Positions 7,318-16,700 are shown, counted from the stretch's first letter. The stretch: DNA of 34,665 bases from Treponema sp. UBA1793 (GCA_002314445.1 DCFX01000080.1:15532-50196); one strand, 5' to 3'. Notes: generated from the sequence alone by a model not told the origin. Program-made: numbers and translations.

Positions 7318-7632
7318 ATGAATTATAGAATTGAAGAACACGCCGTAGTGAATACGGCTTCAGATACGGATACCGTTGAAATAACGGTTGACGGAAAGAA
7401 AATCCCTGCAAAAAAGGGTGAACCGATTCTTGCAGCACTCTTGGCAAGCGGAATACGTATTAACCGGTATACCGCAAAGAAACATGAACCAAGGGGATTG
7501 TTCTGCGGTATAGGGCAGTGCACCGACTGCGTGATGATAGTAAACGGACGTCCCAACGTGCGGACCTGCATTACACCCGTAGAATCGGGAATGATTATTA
7601 AAACGCAGAATGGAATTGAAAAAGAGGTCTGA
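7318..7632 (+). CDS. (2Fe-2S)-binding subunit of amino-acid dehydrogenase complex (HcnA/LhpF N-terminal-like)
   Basis: A 104-aa protein of the Fer2_4 type. After a short N-terminal extension there is a beta-grasp beginning EITVDGKKIPAKKGEPILAA. The plant-ferredoxin-like cluster ligands are Cys63, Cys68, Cys71 and Cys84 (CGIGQCTDC and RTC). In related enzymes (hydrogen cyanide synthase HcnA, the alpha subunit of sarcosine oxidase, D-hydroxyproline dehydrogenase) this domain passes electrons from the amino-acid-oxidising flavin. I chose ATG 7318 because AAGGA (7305-7309) stands 8 bases before it. Longer in-frame starts would read through the hairpin. It lies 4 bases before the FAD subunit gene. 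Confidence 0.85.
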   Translation: MNYRIEEHAVVNTASDTDTVEITVDGKKIPAKKGEPILAALLASGIRINRYTAKKHEPRGLFCGIGQCTDCVMIVNGRPNVRTCITPVESGMIIKTQNGIEKEV

Positions 7633-7636
7633 AACT

Positions 7637-8782
7637 ATGGAAAAAAGAGAAGTTGTTATAGTAGGTGCGGGACCTGCAGGACTTGCAGCTTCCATTGAAG
7701 CTGCAAAAGCAGGTGCACAGGTACTTGTCGTTGATCTGAATATGAAGCCGGGCGGACAGCTGTTCAAGCAGATTCATAAGTTTTTCGGTTCCAGCGCCCA
7801 CCATGCTGGAATGCGCGGTATCGATATAGGAACGGAACTGCTCGATGAGGCGCAGAAGGCCGGTGTGGAACTGTGGCTTAACTCGACGGTTATCGGCCTC
7901 TTCCCGGGAAATAAAGTCGGCATTGAAGACGGTTCAAAAGGACCTGAAAAAAAATTGGTGACAGTACACGCAGATGAAATTATTGTTGCAGCCGGTGCAT
8001 CAGAAAATGTAGTGCGCTTTAAAGGCTGGACAACTCCCGGTGTTATGGGTGCAGGGGCTGCGCAGACAATGATAAATGTGCATCATGTAAAGCCCGGTAC
8101 ACGTGCCGTCATGATTGGGAGCGGAAACGTCGGACTTATCGTTTCATATCAGATGATGCAGGCCGGAATCGACGTGGCGGCACTTGTTGAAGCAGCACCG
8201 AAAATAGGCGGCTATGCAGTTCATGCCGCAAAAATAAGACGGGCGGGCATTCCCATTTATACGGGGCACACCATTATAGAAGCCGTTCCCGGCAGCGACG
8301 GAACGGTAAGCAAAGTCATAACAGCTCAGGTCGGCAGCGACTTTAAACCGGTCGAAGGAACGCAGCAGACAATAGACGCGGATCTTGTCACTATAGCAAC
8401 GGGACTCAAACCGTCTACTGAACTGCTGCGCCTTATGAACTGTGAACTTGTATTCGACGGAGCGTTCGGCGGATACGTGCCGCTGCACAACAGACGGATG
8501 GAAACGTCTGTAAAGAACATATTTGCTGCCGGAGATACGGCAGGGGTTGAGGAAGCAAGTACCGCTCTTGAGGAAGGGCGGCTTGCAGGAATTTCCGCAG
8601 CGGAATCGCTCGGATATATTCTGCGAGGCGATGCAGAAAAAGAACGTGACGTTATATGGGCAAGACTTGATGCTCTCAGAATGGGACCGTTCGGAGAACG
8701 GCGCATGATTGAAAAGAAAAAAATACTTGATGAATTCAACGGGAAAGTCGGTACTCCGGTACCTGAATTTCAGGAGGTGTGA
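7637..8782 (+). CDS. FAD/NAD(P)-binding oxidoreductase subunit (HcnB-like)
   Basis: A 381-aa pyridine-nucleotide-disulphide-type flavoprotein. The FAD motif GAGPAG is at residues 10-15 and is followed by KPGGQLFKQIHKFFGS, typical of the HcnB/LhpF group. A second dinucleotide motif, GSGNVG, is at 161-166, and the C-terminal NIFAAGDTAG is the second FAD contact. Homologues often carry a C-terminal BFD 2Fe-2S domain, but here that module is a separate gene at 9285. ATG 7637 follows AGAGG and starts 4 bases after the previous stop. It probably transfers electrons between the DAO subunit and NAD or ferredoxin. Confidence 0.88.
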   Translation: MEKREVVIVGAGPAGLAASIEAAKAGAQVLVVDLNMKPGGQLFKQIHKFFGSSAHHAGMRGIDIGTELLDEAQKAGVELWLNSTVIGLFPGNKVGIEDGSKGPEKKLVTVHADEIIVAAGASENVVRFKGWTTPGVMGAGAAQTMINVHHVKPGTRAVMIGSGNVGLIVSYQMMQAGIDVAALVEAAPKIGGYAVHAAKIRRAGIPIYTGHTIIEAVPGSDGTVSKVITAQVGSDFKPVEGTQQTIDADLVTIATGLKPSTELLRLMNCELVFDGAFGGYVPLHNRRMETSVKNIFAAGDTAGVEEASTALEEGRLAGISAAESLGYILRGDAEKERDVIWARLDALRMGPFGERRMIEKKKILDEFNGKVGTPVPEFQEV

Positions 8783-8787
8783 CGGCA

Positions 8788-9285
8788 ATGGCAATTCATG
8801 AAACAGGATATCTTGATTATACGGAACTGGCCGGACTGCGCCATGTACCATCTGAGAAACGGTATATGCAGGGACCGGTATCGGTTATTGAATGTGTGCA
8901 GTGTATCCCGTGCAATCCGTGCGAATCTGCATGTTCGAAAAATGCAATACATATAGGTGAGCCGATTACCAATCTACCGGAACTGGATGAAGATAAATGT
9001 ACGGGCTGCGGACTCTGTGTATCAAGGTGCCCGGGGCTTGCGATTTTTATCGTGAACAAAGTATTTACAAAAACGACCGCGACTGTTTCATTTCCGTATG
9101 AGTACGTACCGCTGCCGAAGGAAGGCGCTACGGTACGGGCGGTGGACAGGAAGGGAGCGTATATCTGCGACGGAAAAGTCGTGAAGATCATAAACCCTGA
9201 GAGTTTCGATCACACGCCTGTGATTACCGTCGAAGTTCCCGCCGGTGTTTCCGATGAAGTCCGCAGTGTGGAAAGGAGTAAATAA
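8788..9285 (+). CDS. Ferredoxin-type 4Fe-4S protein, amino-acid dehydrogenase complex
   Basis: A 165-aa iron-sulphur protein. The first cysteine group is Cys36, 39, 42, 45 and 49 (CVQCIPCNPCESAC), one more than a classical cluster needs. The second is Cys71, 74, 77 and 81 (CTGCGLCVSRCPG). The following region (PLPKEGATVRAVDRKG) is beta-rich, without a recognised motif. Small ferredoxin subunits occur in archaeal dye-linked proline dehydrogenase complexes, which supports membership in one complex with its neighbours. The start follows AGGAGGT (8772-8778), and the stop overlaps the next start by one base (TAATG). Confidence 0.87.
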   Translation: MAIHETGYLDYTELAGLRHVPSEKRYMQGPVSVIECVQCIPCNPCESACSKNAIHIGEPITNLPELDEDKCTGCGLCVSRCPGLAIFIVNKVFTKTTATVSFPYEYVPLPKEGATVRAVDRKGAYICDGKVVKIINPESFDHTPVITVEVPAGVSDEVRSVERSK

Positions 9286-9566
9286 TGGACAACCTTTCGG
9301 ATGATATGATTGTATGCCGCTGCGAGGAAGTGACTGTCGCAGATATAAAACAGGCGATACGGGAAGGGGCAAGGGATGTCGTCGGCGTCAAACGGCGGGT
9401 CCGTGCCGGTATGGGGCTTTGCCAGGGACGTACCTGCGCCAAACTCGTTCAGCAGATACTCTGTACAGAGCTTAACTTAAAACCGGACCAGACAGGTTCT
9501 TCTTCGGCACGTCCGCCGGTACGACCTGTTTCTTTCGGAGAACTGGCGGAAGGAGCAGTTGAATGA
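9285..9566 (+). CDS. BFD-like (2Fe-2S)-binding protein
   Basis: A 93-aa bacterioferritin-associated-ferredoxin-like protein. The four cluster ligands are visible as Cys11 and Cys13 (VCRCEE) and Cys46 and Cys51 (CQGRTC), with the usual helix VTVADIKQAIREGA between them. In HcnB-like flavoproteins and in nitrite reductase this module is a fused domain; here it stands alone. The last 25 residues are proline-rich and lack a recognised motif. It overlaps both neighbours (1 base upstream, 4 bases downstream), which points to coupled translation and fixed stoichiometry. Confidence 0.88.
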   Translation: MDNLSDDMIVCRCEEVTVADIKQAIREGARDVVGVKRRVRAGMGLCQGRTCAKLVQQILCTELNLKPDQTGSSSARPPVRPVSFGELAEGAVE

Positions 9567-10756
9567 TGAAAATATATGATGCTGTCGTCATAGGCGCAGG
9601 CGCCATAGGTACGAGTGTTGCATATCATTTGTGCAGGGAAGGAATGAAAGTTGCACTGCTCGATCACGGGGATATTGCAGGCGGTTCTTCAAGTCACTGC
9701 GATGCGGTTGCACTGATCTGCGACAAAGAACCCGGAATCGATACGACGATGGGGCAGGCAAGCATAGATTTATACAACGAGTATGCGGATAAATTCGATT
9801 ATGATTTTGAATATGATGCAAAAGGCTGTCTCTACATCTGCGAGACGGAACCCGAAATGGTTGCTGCAGAGCGGTATGCAAAAGCGCAGCAGGCAAACGG
9901 ATATCCGCTTCGGATGGTCGACAATAAAGAGCTCTGCGAAATGGAGCCGTATATTGCGAAAGATCTTGCAGGCGGTCTGTATACACCGCCGTCCGGTGCT
10001 GTCTCCGTTTGTCCGTACAAAGTGTGCTTTGCCTTTACGGAAGAAGGAAAAAAGCTTGGCCTCGACGTATTTACCTACTGTACCATACATGCAATCCGTC
10101 TGAATCCGGCAGACCACTCCGTTGAGTCCTTAGACACGAGCTGCGGTACGTTCAGTACAAAGCGCATTATTAACTGTGCCGGAGTCTGGGCGTCCGATAT
10201 TGGAAAACTTGCCGGTATTTATATTCCTGTACAGCCTCGTAAGGGCATGAATCTGATTTCCGAGAAGGTATCGAAAATAGTCAATCATAAGCTGCTTGAA
10301 TTCGGGTACATGATGTCGAAATTTGACGACATACAATTCAAACGCAAAGTGAGCCCTCTCGTCGAAGAATATAACGTTGCCTTTAACCTTGAGTACACAA
10401 AAGCATCGAATCTGCTTGTCGGCGGTTACCGCGGGTTCCGCGGGTTCGACACGAGATCCGAGATAGAGGCGATGGAGGCAATTTCCGAACGTGCACTGCG
10501 TTTTTATCCGTGCCTTAAGGATATACAGTGTATCCGCAGCTATGCAGGAGTCCGTCCGTTTGTAGCCGATCATCTTCCGATCGTCTCCGACGTAGACGAT
10601 ATACCCGGCTTTTACATTGCTGCCGGCCACGAAGGAGACGGTATCTGCTTCTCGCCGATTACGGGCCTCCTTATGTCCCAGATTATCACCGGAAAGAAAA
10701 CTGATTTTGACATAAGCCCGCTTGATTATGTACGGTTTGAATCAAAAAGGAGTTGA
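9563..10756 (+). CDS. FAD-dependent amino-acid dehydrogenase, DAO family (HcnC/LhpB-like)
   Basis: A 397-aa DAO-superfamily flavoprotein, the probable catalytic subunit that oxidises a D-amino or imino acid to its imine. The FAD motif GAGAIG is at residues 11-16 and is followed by an acidic strand end and the GGSSSH turn. The C-terminal part has GVRPFVADHLPIVSDV and AAGHEGDGICFSPITG, typical of glycine oxidase/sarcosine oxidase beta/HcnC relatives. It overlaps the BFD gene by 4 bases (ATGA). Substrate cannot be read from sequence. The proline-racemase-family gene in the same cluster favours proline, 4-hydroxyproline or other D-amino acids, and cyanide formation from glycine is unlikely. Confidence 0.88.
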   Translation: MMKIYDAVVIGAGAIGTSVAYHLCREGMKVALLDHGDIAGGSSSHCDAVALICDKEPGIDTTMGQASIDLYNEYADKFDYDFEYDAKGCLYICETEPEMVAAERYAKAQQANGYPLRMVDNKELCEMEPYIAKDLAGGLYTPPSGAVSVCPYKVCFAFTEEGKKLGLDVFTYCTIHAIRLNPADHSVESLDTSCGTFSTKRIINCAGVWASDIGKLAGIYIPVQPRKGMNLISEKVSKIVNHKLLEFGYMMSKFDDIQFKRKVSPLVEEYNVAFNLEYTKASNLLVGGYRGFRGFDTRSEIEAMEAISERALRFYPCLKDIQCIRSYAGVRPFVADHLPIVSDVDDIPGFYIAAGHEGDGICFSPITGLLMSQIITGKKTDFDISPLDYVRFESKRS

Positions 10757-10765
10757 TGTATTAAT

Positions 10766-11551
10766 ATGGAAGAAAACATACAATACGGGTATATCGGCAC
10801 CGGAAGAATGGACGGTACAGTCCGGATGAAAAAGGGCCAGAATATTGCAGGTTTCCCGGTTGGTATAATTTACATTGACGATGTTTTTTATCCGATGGTT
10901 CCCGGAAACGTTGTAAACGGATATACGTACGATTTTCCCGTGCGTCTGAAGGCCGTAGACGGGCTGGATGAACAAAGTCTGTTTACCTGCCGGGATTCTG
11001 TACTACCGGCAGTCCTTGATGCATGCCGGTCGCTGCAGCGCGAGGGGGTGCGTGCCATAAGCGGAGCCTGCGGATTTTTCGGGAATTACCAGAAGCTCGC
11101 CGCCCGCGAAATGGACATTCCCGTTGCACTGTCGAGTCTTGTGCAGCTTCCGTGGATTGCAGGAATTATCAGACCGGAACAGAAAATCGGAGTACTTACT
11201 GCGGACAGAGCGTCGATAACCCCCCGGCTCTTTGAGAGCTGTTCGGTTCCTCCGGAACTTCAGAAAAGACTTGTCATAAAGGATTTGCGCCATGAAAAGG
11301 AATTCTCCTGTATTCTTGAAGGACGGGGGGAATTCGACAACGATGCCGTAAAAAAGGAAGTTGTCGGAAAAGCACTTGAAATTGTCAGCGAATATTCTGA
11401 AACCGGTGCAATTCTGCTTGAATGCAGCGACATGCCGCCTTATGCGTATGCGGTCCAGAAGGCGGCACAGCTTCCTGTTTTTGATTTTATCACGCTTATA
11501 AAATGGCTGCACAATGCGGTCACGCAGCAGCCGTATTTAGGTTTTATCTGA
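10766..11551 (+). CDS. Aspartate/glutamate racemase-family protein
   Basis: A 261-aa protein with the layout of the Asp/Glu/hydantoin racemase superfamily. Two cysteines lie in the expected positions of the paired catalytic residues: Cys102 in SGACGFFGNYQ and Cys220 in LLECSDMPPYA. The family works by two-base proton exchange at an alpha carbon without a cofactor, although some members are isomerases or decarboxylases. The N-terminus (YGYIGTGRMDG) is not one I can assign to a characterised subgroup. Its place between the DAO subunit and the proline-racemase-family gene suggests a second substrate or a second chiral step. Confidence 0.72.
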   Translation: MEENIQYGYIGTGRMDGTVRMKKGQNIAGFPVGIIYIDDVFYPMVPGNVVNGYTYDFPVRLKAVDGLDEQSLFTCRDSVLPAVLDACRSLQREGVRAISGACGFFGNYQKLAAREMDIPVALSSLVQLPWIAGIIRPEQKIGVLTADRASITPRLFESCSVPPELQKRLVIKDLRHEKEFSCILEGRGEFDNDAVKKEVVGKALEIVSEYSETGAILLECSDMPPYAYAVQKAAQLPVFDFITLIKWLHNAVTQQPYLGFI

Positions 11552-11576
11552 AAGCTGTAAACGGCGGGAGGAAACA

Positions 11577-12635
11577 ATGAACACAGATATAATACCCGCG
11601 CTGCAGAAATATTCGCACGTCATTTCGACAATTGATTCCCATACGATGGGGGAAAGCACCCGTATCATTACAAAAGGCTTCCCCCGTCTTACAGGAAAAA
11701 CGATGATGGAAAAAAAGCAGGATCTTGAACAGCACTACGACATATTCCGCCGCGCCCTCATGCTTGAGCCGCGCGGACACCGCGATATGTTCGGAGCAGT
11801 TCTTACGGAACCGGTAAATCCAGCAGCTGATTTCGGTGTCATATTTCTTGATAATAACGGCTGCCTGAACATGTGCGGCCACGGCAGCATAGGGGTCGCT
11901 ACGGCCGCTGTCGAAACGTCTCTTGTTAAAATTACCGAACCGTATACAGACGTCGTTCTTGATTCACCGTCGGGACTTATCCGTACAAAAGTTAAGGTGA
12001 ATAAAGGGCGTGCCGAAGAAGTAAGCTTTTTCAATGTTCCGTCGTTCGTATATAAAAAAGATGCTGCAGTGGAAATTTCAGGCTATGGCACTATCCCGTT
12101 TGACATAGCTTTCGGCGGGAATTTTTTTGCTATAGTCGACGGAACCATGCAGAATGTTCCGCACGATAAGGATAATCTTGAAGAATTGACACACCTCGGT
12201 GAAAGTATACTGAAAAAGATCAACGCGACAATGAAAGTCAGCCATCCGTATCTTGACATTACGACTGTCGACCTTGTTGAATTCTCATTTGTTCCGGATA
12301 TTCCCGGTGCAGAGCGAAAGAACATCGTCATATTCGGAGACGGACAGATAGACCGTTCTCCCTGCGGAACAGGAACAAGCGCTAAAGTCGCGGATTTATA
12401 CATGCGCGGCGAATTATCCCTTGGACAGCCGTTCGTACACGAAAGCGTCATAGGTTCACTTTTCCGCTGCGAAGCTGTGGAAGAAACAACCGTCGGCCCT
12501 TTTGCCGCAATTATTCCCTGTATTACCGGACGCGCATGGATTACAGGATTCAATACCTGGGTTATAGACGAACGTGATCCTTTCCGCGACGGGTTCATCG
12601 TCGGTCAGAACCAGTGTGCGGTGCCCCGTGTATAA
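11577..12635 (+). CDS. Proline racemase / 4-hydroxyproline epimerase family protein
   Basis: A 352-aa cofactor-independent racemase. Both catalytic cysteines are present: Cys100 in NMCGHGSIG and Cys263 in DRSPCGTGTSA. This argues against trans-3-hydroxyproline dehydratase, whose second cysteine is replaced by Thr. TIDSHTMGESTR near the N-terminus is the usual family opening. Proline racemase and hydroxyproline epimerase cannot be separated safely by eye. A racemase feeding a D-specific flavoprotein complex is the arrangement of hydroxyproline catabolism, but the LhpC-type deaminase of that pathway is not seen here. GGAGG precedes the start by 6 bases, and this is the last gene of the cluster. 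Confidence 0.9.
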   Translation: MNTDIIPALQKYSHVISTIDSHTMGESTRIITKGFPRLTGKTMMEKKQDLEQHYDIFRRALMLEPRGHRDMFGAVLTEPVNPAADFGVIFLDNNGCLNMCGHGSIGVATAAVETSLVKITEPYTDVVLDSPSGLIRTKVKVNKGRAEEVSFFNVPSFVYKKDAAVEISGYGTIPFDIAFGGNFFAIVDGTMQNVPHDKDNLEELTHLGESILKKINATMKVSHPYLDITTVDLVEFSFVPDIPGAERKNIVIFGDGQIDRSPCGTGTSAKVADLYMRGELSLGQPFVHESVIGSLFRCEAVEETTVGPFAAIIPCITGRAWITGFNTWVIDERDPFRDGFIVGQNQCAVPRV

Positions 12636-12647
12636 TAAAACGTGCGT

Positions 12648-13634
12648 TTACTTTACACTCCATCTGCTCTTTCCCGTCTGCATGAACTGTAGGCATCCTT
12701 CCATTGAATCAAGCACCATTGTCCGTATGGCGTTCTGCGTATAGAACGCCATGTGATGGCTTACTGTGACGTTGGGGAATGAGCGCAGCACGGCAAGCTC
12801 TCTGTTGCTGAGTACTGTTGATTTGAGATCGTTGTAGTACAATCCGGCTTCGTGTTCGACGACATCGATTGCAGCGGCGCCGATTTTTCCCGATTCGACT
12901 GCGGAAATAAGCGCTTCCGTTTCAATAAGCGGCCCGCGCGCCGTGTTTATAAGTATGACGCCGTCCTTCATTTTTGAAAGCGTTTCTTTATTTATTATAT
13001 GCCGGTTTTCCTCTGTAAGCGGCGCATGGAACGTTACGATATCTGCGTTTTTCAGCAGCGTATCCGCATCAGTGTATTCCGCATACTTTTTTGCATCGTC
13101 GTTTTCATGCGGACTGTATGCGAGAATTTTACAGCCGAAACCCCGGAGTTGCTTTATTACCTGCGTGCCTATCCGCCCCGTTCCGATAACACCGACGGTA
13201 AGGTCATGCAGCTCCCTGCCCATAAGTCCGTTGAGCGAGTAGTCCTGTATTTCCGTACGCTGCATGATGCGTTTCATGTTTCTGAGCGCCATGAGCATAA
13301 GCATGATGGTGTAGTCGGCAACGCCTTCGGGGCCGTACGGCGCATTTGCAACGGCAATACCGTATTCGGCGGCCGCTTTCATGTCGATATGGTCGTATCC
13401 GATTGTGCGGGTCGCAATATATCTGACTCCCATTCCCGCAAGTTGCTTTATCGTATTTTCATCGATTTTTGTCGTTATAATGTTGATGCACGTGCTGCCC
13501 TGTGCGAATGCAAGGTTTTCTCCGGCAGGATTTCCCTGACATTTTACGATTTTTACGTCGTGTGTTTTTTCAAACTGCTCGAAGTAACGGGCTTCGTCGA
13601 ATTCACGATACGTGTACACTGTTATCTGATTCAT
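12648..13634 (-). CDS. D-lactate dehydrogenase-like D-2-hydroxyacid dehydrogenase
   Basis: A 328-aa NAD-dependent D-2-hydroxyacid dehydrogenase resembling fermentative D-lactate dehydrogenases. The glycine motif GTGRIG is intact at residues 151-156. The catalytic Arg233 (NTARG), Glu260 and His294 (SHHMAFYT) are present, and the AFYT sequence after the His is typical of D-LDH. It would regenerate NAD by reducing pyruvate or a related keto acid. It converges on the racemase gene with only 12 bases between stops and no clear terminator. It has its own promoter (13659-13687). It is clearly a different subgroup from the dehydrogenase at 5774, whose glycine motif is degraded. Confidence 0.9.
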   Translation of the reverse strand: MNQITVYTYREFDEARYFEQFEKTHDVKIVKCQGNPAGENLAFAQGSTCINIITTKIDENTIKQLAGMGVRYIATRTIGYDHIDMKAAAEYGIAVANAPYGPEGVADYTIMLMLMALRNMKRIMQRTEIQDYSLNGLMGRELHDLTVGVIGTGRIGTQVIKQLRGFGCKILAYSPHENDDAKKYAEYTDADTLLKNADIVTFHAPLTEENRHIINKETLSKMKDGVILINTARGPLIETEALISAVESGKIGAAAIDVVEHEAGLYYNDLKSTVLSNRELAVLRSFPNVTVSHHMAFYTQNAIRTMVLDSMEGCLQFMQTGKSRWSVK

Positions 13635-13658
13635 GCTGCACCTTTTTTTGTTTTTTGT

Positions 13659-13687
13659 ATTCTATGCTCCGCAGAATATATGGTCAA
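13659..13687 (-). promoter_or_regulatory. Predicted promoter of the D-lactate dehydrogenase-like gene
   Basis: On the minus strand TTGACC (13687-13682) and TAGAAT (13664-13659) are separated by exactly 17 bases, each one base from consensus. The start codon is about 25 bases downstream, preceded by AAAGGTG. The -35 box overlaps a possible -35 of the divergent nuclease-helicase gene. Confidence 0.65.
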
Positions 13688-13710
13688 GGCGGCTGGAACG
13701 GTTGTATACT
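13681..13710 (+). promoter_or_regulatory. Predicted promoter of the nuclease-helicase gene
   Basis: TATACT (13705-13710) matches five of six -10 positions, and TGGTCA (13681-13686) is a moderate -35 at 18 bases. Transcription would begin around 13717, while the ATG is at 13720 and no Shine-Dalgarno sequence is visible. The message would be almost leaderless. Confidence 0.45.
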
Positions 13711-13719
13711 GAACGTACA

Positions 13720-16700
13720 ATGTACATTGCAGATTTACACATCCATTCAAAATATTCGAGGGCGACAAGTCCTGACGGCGATGCGCCTCATCTTGACTTG
13801 TGGGCTCGTAAAAAGGGAATAGGGCTCGTCGGTACCGGCGATTTTACGCATCCTGTGTGGCGGAAGGAACTGCGTGAATCGCTTGTACCTGCAGAAGAGG
13901 GATTTTATACGCTGAAGGACGACCTTTGTCTTCCTTCAGAAACTGCCGGGACAAATCCCGCGCCCCGTTTCGTCGTTACAGGCGAAATCAGCTGCATTTA
14001 TAAAAAAAACGGTAAAACAAGAAAAATACATAATGTGATTCTGCTGCCGGGACTTGATGAAGCCGACAGAGTCGCAAAAAAACTTGAAGCAATAGGCAAC
14101 ATACATTCCGACGGAAGGCCGATTCTCGGTCTTGACTGTCACGATCTGCTTGATATTGTACTGGATGCATGTCCGAAAGCAGTCTTTATCCCTGCGCACA
14201 TCTGGACGCCGCATTTTGCCCTGTTCGGCGCATTTTCCGGTTTTGATACAATCGAAGAGTGTTTTGAAGACTTGACAGGCGAGATTCATGCCGTTGAAAC
14301 GGGGCTCTCTTCCGATCCGCCGATGAACTGGCGCGTTTCCGCGCTCGACAGGTTTACGCTCGTATCGAATTCCGACGCGCATTCGCCGTCGAAACTCGGA
14401 CGTGAAGCGAATCTGATTGAATCCGGACTGTCATATCCGGAGCTGAAGCAGGCGGTTGAAACGGGAACCGGATTCGGCGGGACAATCGAGTTTTTTCCCG
14501 AAGAAGGGAAATATCATCTTGACGGACACCGTGACTGCCTCAAGAGCCTTTCTCCTGAGGAAACCGAGAAACTTGACGGACTGTGTCCTGTGTGCGGAAA
14601 AAAGATTACAATCGGCGTACTGCACCGCGTGCTGGAACTTGCAGACCGCCCTGAAGGATACAGACCGCCTCATGCAAAACCTTTTGAAAGCCTCATACCG
14701 CTGCCTGAAGTTATTGCAAGTTCAACGGGAAATTCAACTGAAAGTAAAAAGACGGAAGCACTGTATGCGCACATGCTGAAAGAACTCGGCCCTGAGTTTT
14801 CGATTCTCCGTACAGTTTCCGTCGACGACATTGCCCGTGCGGCGGGAGCGTGCGTTGCAGAAGGTATACGCCGGCTCAGGGAAAGAAAAGTGGAACGCAT
14901 TGCAGGGTATGACGGAAAATACGGCGAGATACGGTTGTTTGATGATGCTGAACGGGATATTTTTGAAGGGCAGTCCCTGCTGTTCGATGCACCGGAACAG
15001 TGTACGAAGCAGCGTAAATTGTCAGAGGCGCTGAAAAATAATCCGGACCATGGTGCGGCTGAAAAACCGCAGCCGGTACAAAAAACGGAATTTCAGGCAG
15101 TTTCAGACAATGCGGAAAAAGAAGCGGGCAGAGACGGGCTTAACAGCGAACAGTTTGAAGCCGTTACCGCCCGGGAAGCTGCCGTCGCGGTTATCGCAGG
15201 CCCGGGAACGGGCAAGACAAAAACGCTTGTTTCCCGTATTGCGTATCTCATCGAATCATGCGGCGTACATCCTTCAGAAATTACGGCGGTGACATTTACG
15301 AACAGGGCCGCATCCGAAATGCGCGTACGGCTTGAATCAAGGCTTGGCGGGCCGCAGGCTGTGCAGGGGCTGACTGTCGGAACGTTCCATGCAGTCTGCC
15401 TGCGCCTTCTGGACAGCCGCCCGATTCTTTCCGAAAACCAGGCGCTTCTGCTTGTTCAGGATATTCTTGCGGAGCTTAAAATCAAAAAAACGGCGCGCGG
15501 CACACTGCGTGCAATTTCTGACGTAAAAAACGGTAAGCCTGTGCAGGATGCCGGAATCGATGAGGCTGTATATGAAAAGTACTGCGAAAACCTCAGAAGC
15601 ATGGGAATCCGCGATCTCGACGACCTCCTTCTTGATGCGCTGAAACTTGAGGAAAAAAACGGGCCGATGTTTAATTATCTGCTTGTAGACGAATTTCAGG
15701 ATATCAATAACGTGCAGCGGCAGCTTGTCCGCCGGTGGAGTACCGGGGGACAAAGCCTTTTTGTCATAGGAGATCCGGACCAGTCCATTTACGGCTTCCG
15801 CGGCGCGAGTGCATCGTGCTTTTCCGGTTTGCAGAAAGATTTTCCGTCACTCCGTATCATCTCCCTGCGGAAGAATTACCGGTCTGCGCCCGGAATCATT
15901 TCCAGTGCCCTTTCCGTTATTTCCCGGAATACCGGTGGAGAGCGGAAACTGGAAGCGACACGTCCCTCGGGAGAGCCTGTCCGTCTGCTTACAGCCGGCA
16001 GCCCGCTTTCCGAAGGAATATGGATTGCAAAGGAAATAGCAGGAATCACAGGCGGACTCGGCATGCTTGACTCGCAGAAGTACGTTACCAGCCAGAGGAA
16101 ACGGCATCCTTTCTCGGAAATTGCCGTGCTCTGCCGTACGCACCGTCAGCTCGGAAACATTGAGTTCTGCCTGCAGCACGACAGCATTCCGTATGTCGTT
16201 TCCGGACGGGGAGACGAACTTGACGATCCGTCTGTGCAGGGCGCGCTTTCGTTTTTCCGCTTTCTCCTGAATCCGTCCGATACGGCTTCACTCACGCTCT
16301 GCCTGCGTCTTATCTGGAATTGCACAGCTGAACAGGCAGAATGTGCCGTCACAGCCTGCGGAAAGTGTAAAAATCCTGAATCATTGGAGAGTGTATCCGG
16401 TACTAACGGCTTCCCGCATGATTTTTCCGCCGATATTGCATCATACATTCCTCGCATACGGGACGAAAAGCCGGAAATTCTTCTTGAACAGTGGGCGGAA
16501 AAGCACGGCAAAAACGCTGCCATGGAGCACCTTATTTCCATCGCTGTGTTTCATGCGACTATGGCTGCACTGCTCGATACGCTGACCCTCGGAGAAGAAG
16601 CTGATCTGCGGCGTGCCTCGGGAAAAGAGTATGCGTCGGGAGCAGTACAGCTTATGACGCTGCACGGTTCTAAAGGACTCGAATTTCCTGTTGTGTTCCT

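Noticed and set aside
7318..10756. Hydrogen cyanide synthase (HcnABC)
   Set aside because: The module set is similar, but the context of importer, RidA and racemases and the extra ferredoxin and BFD subunits fit a D-amino-acid or proline-type dehydrogenase better. Glycine-to-cyanide chemistry has no support here.
11577..12635. trans-3-hydroxyproline dehydratase
   Set aside because: Both catalytic cysteines (Cys100 and Cys263) are present, whereas the dehydratase lacks the second.
12636..12647. Bidirectional terminator between the convergent racemase and dehydrogenase genes
   Set aside because: The gap is only 12 bases and shows no stem with a T tract.
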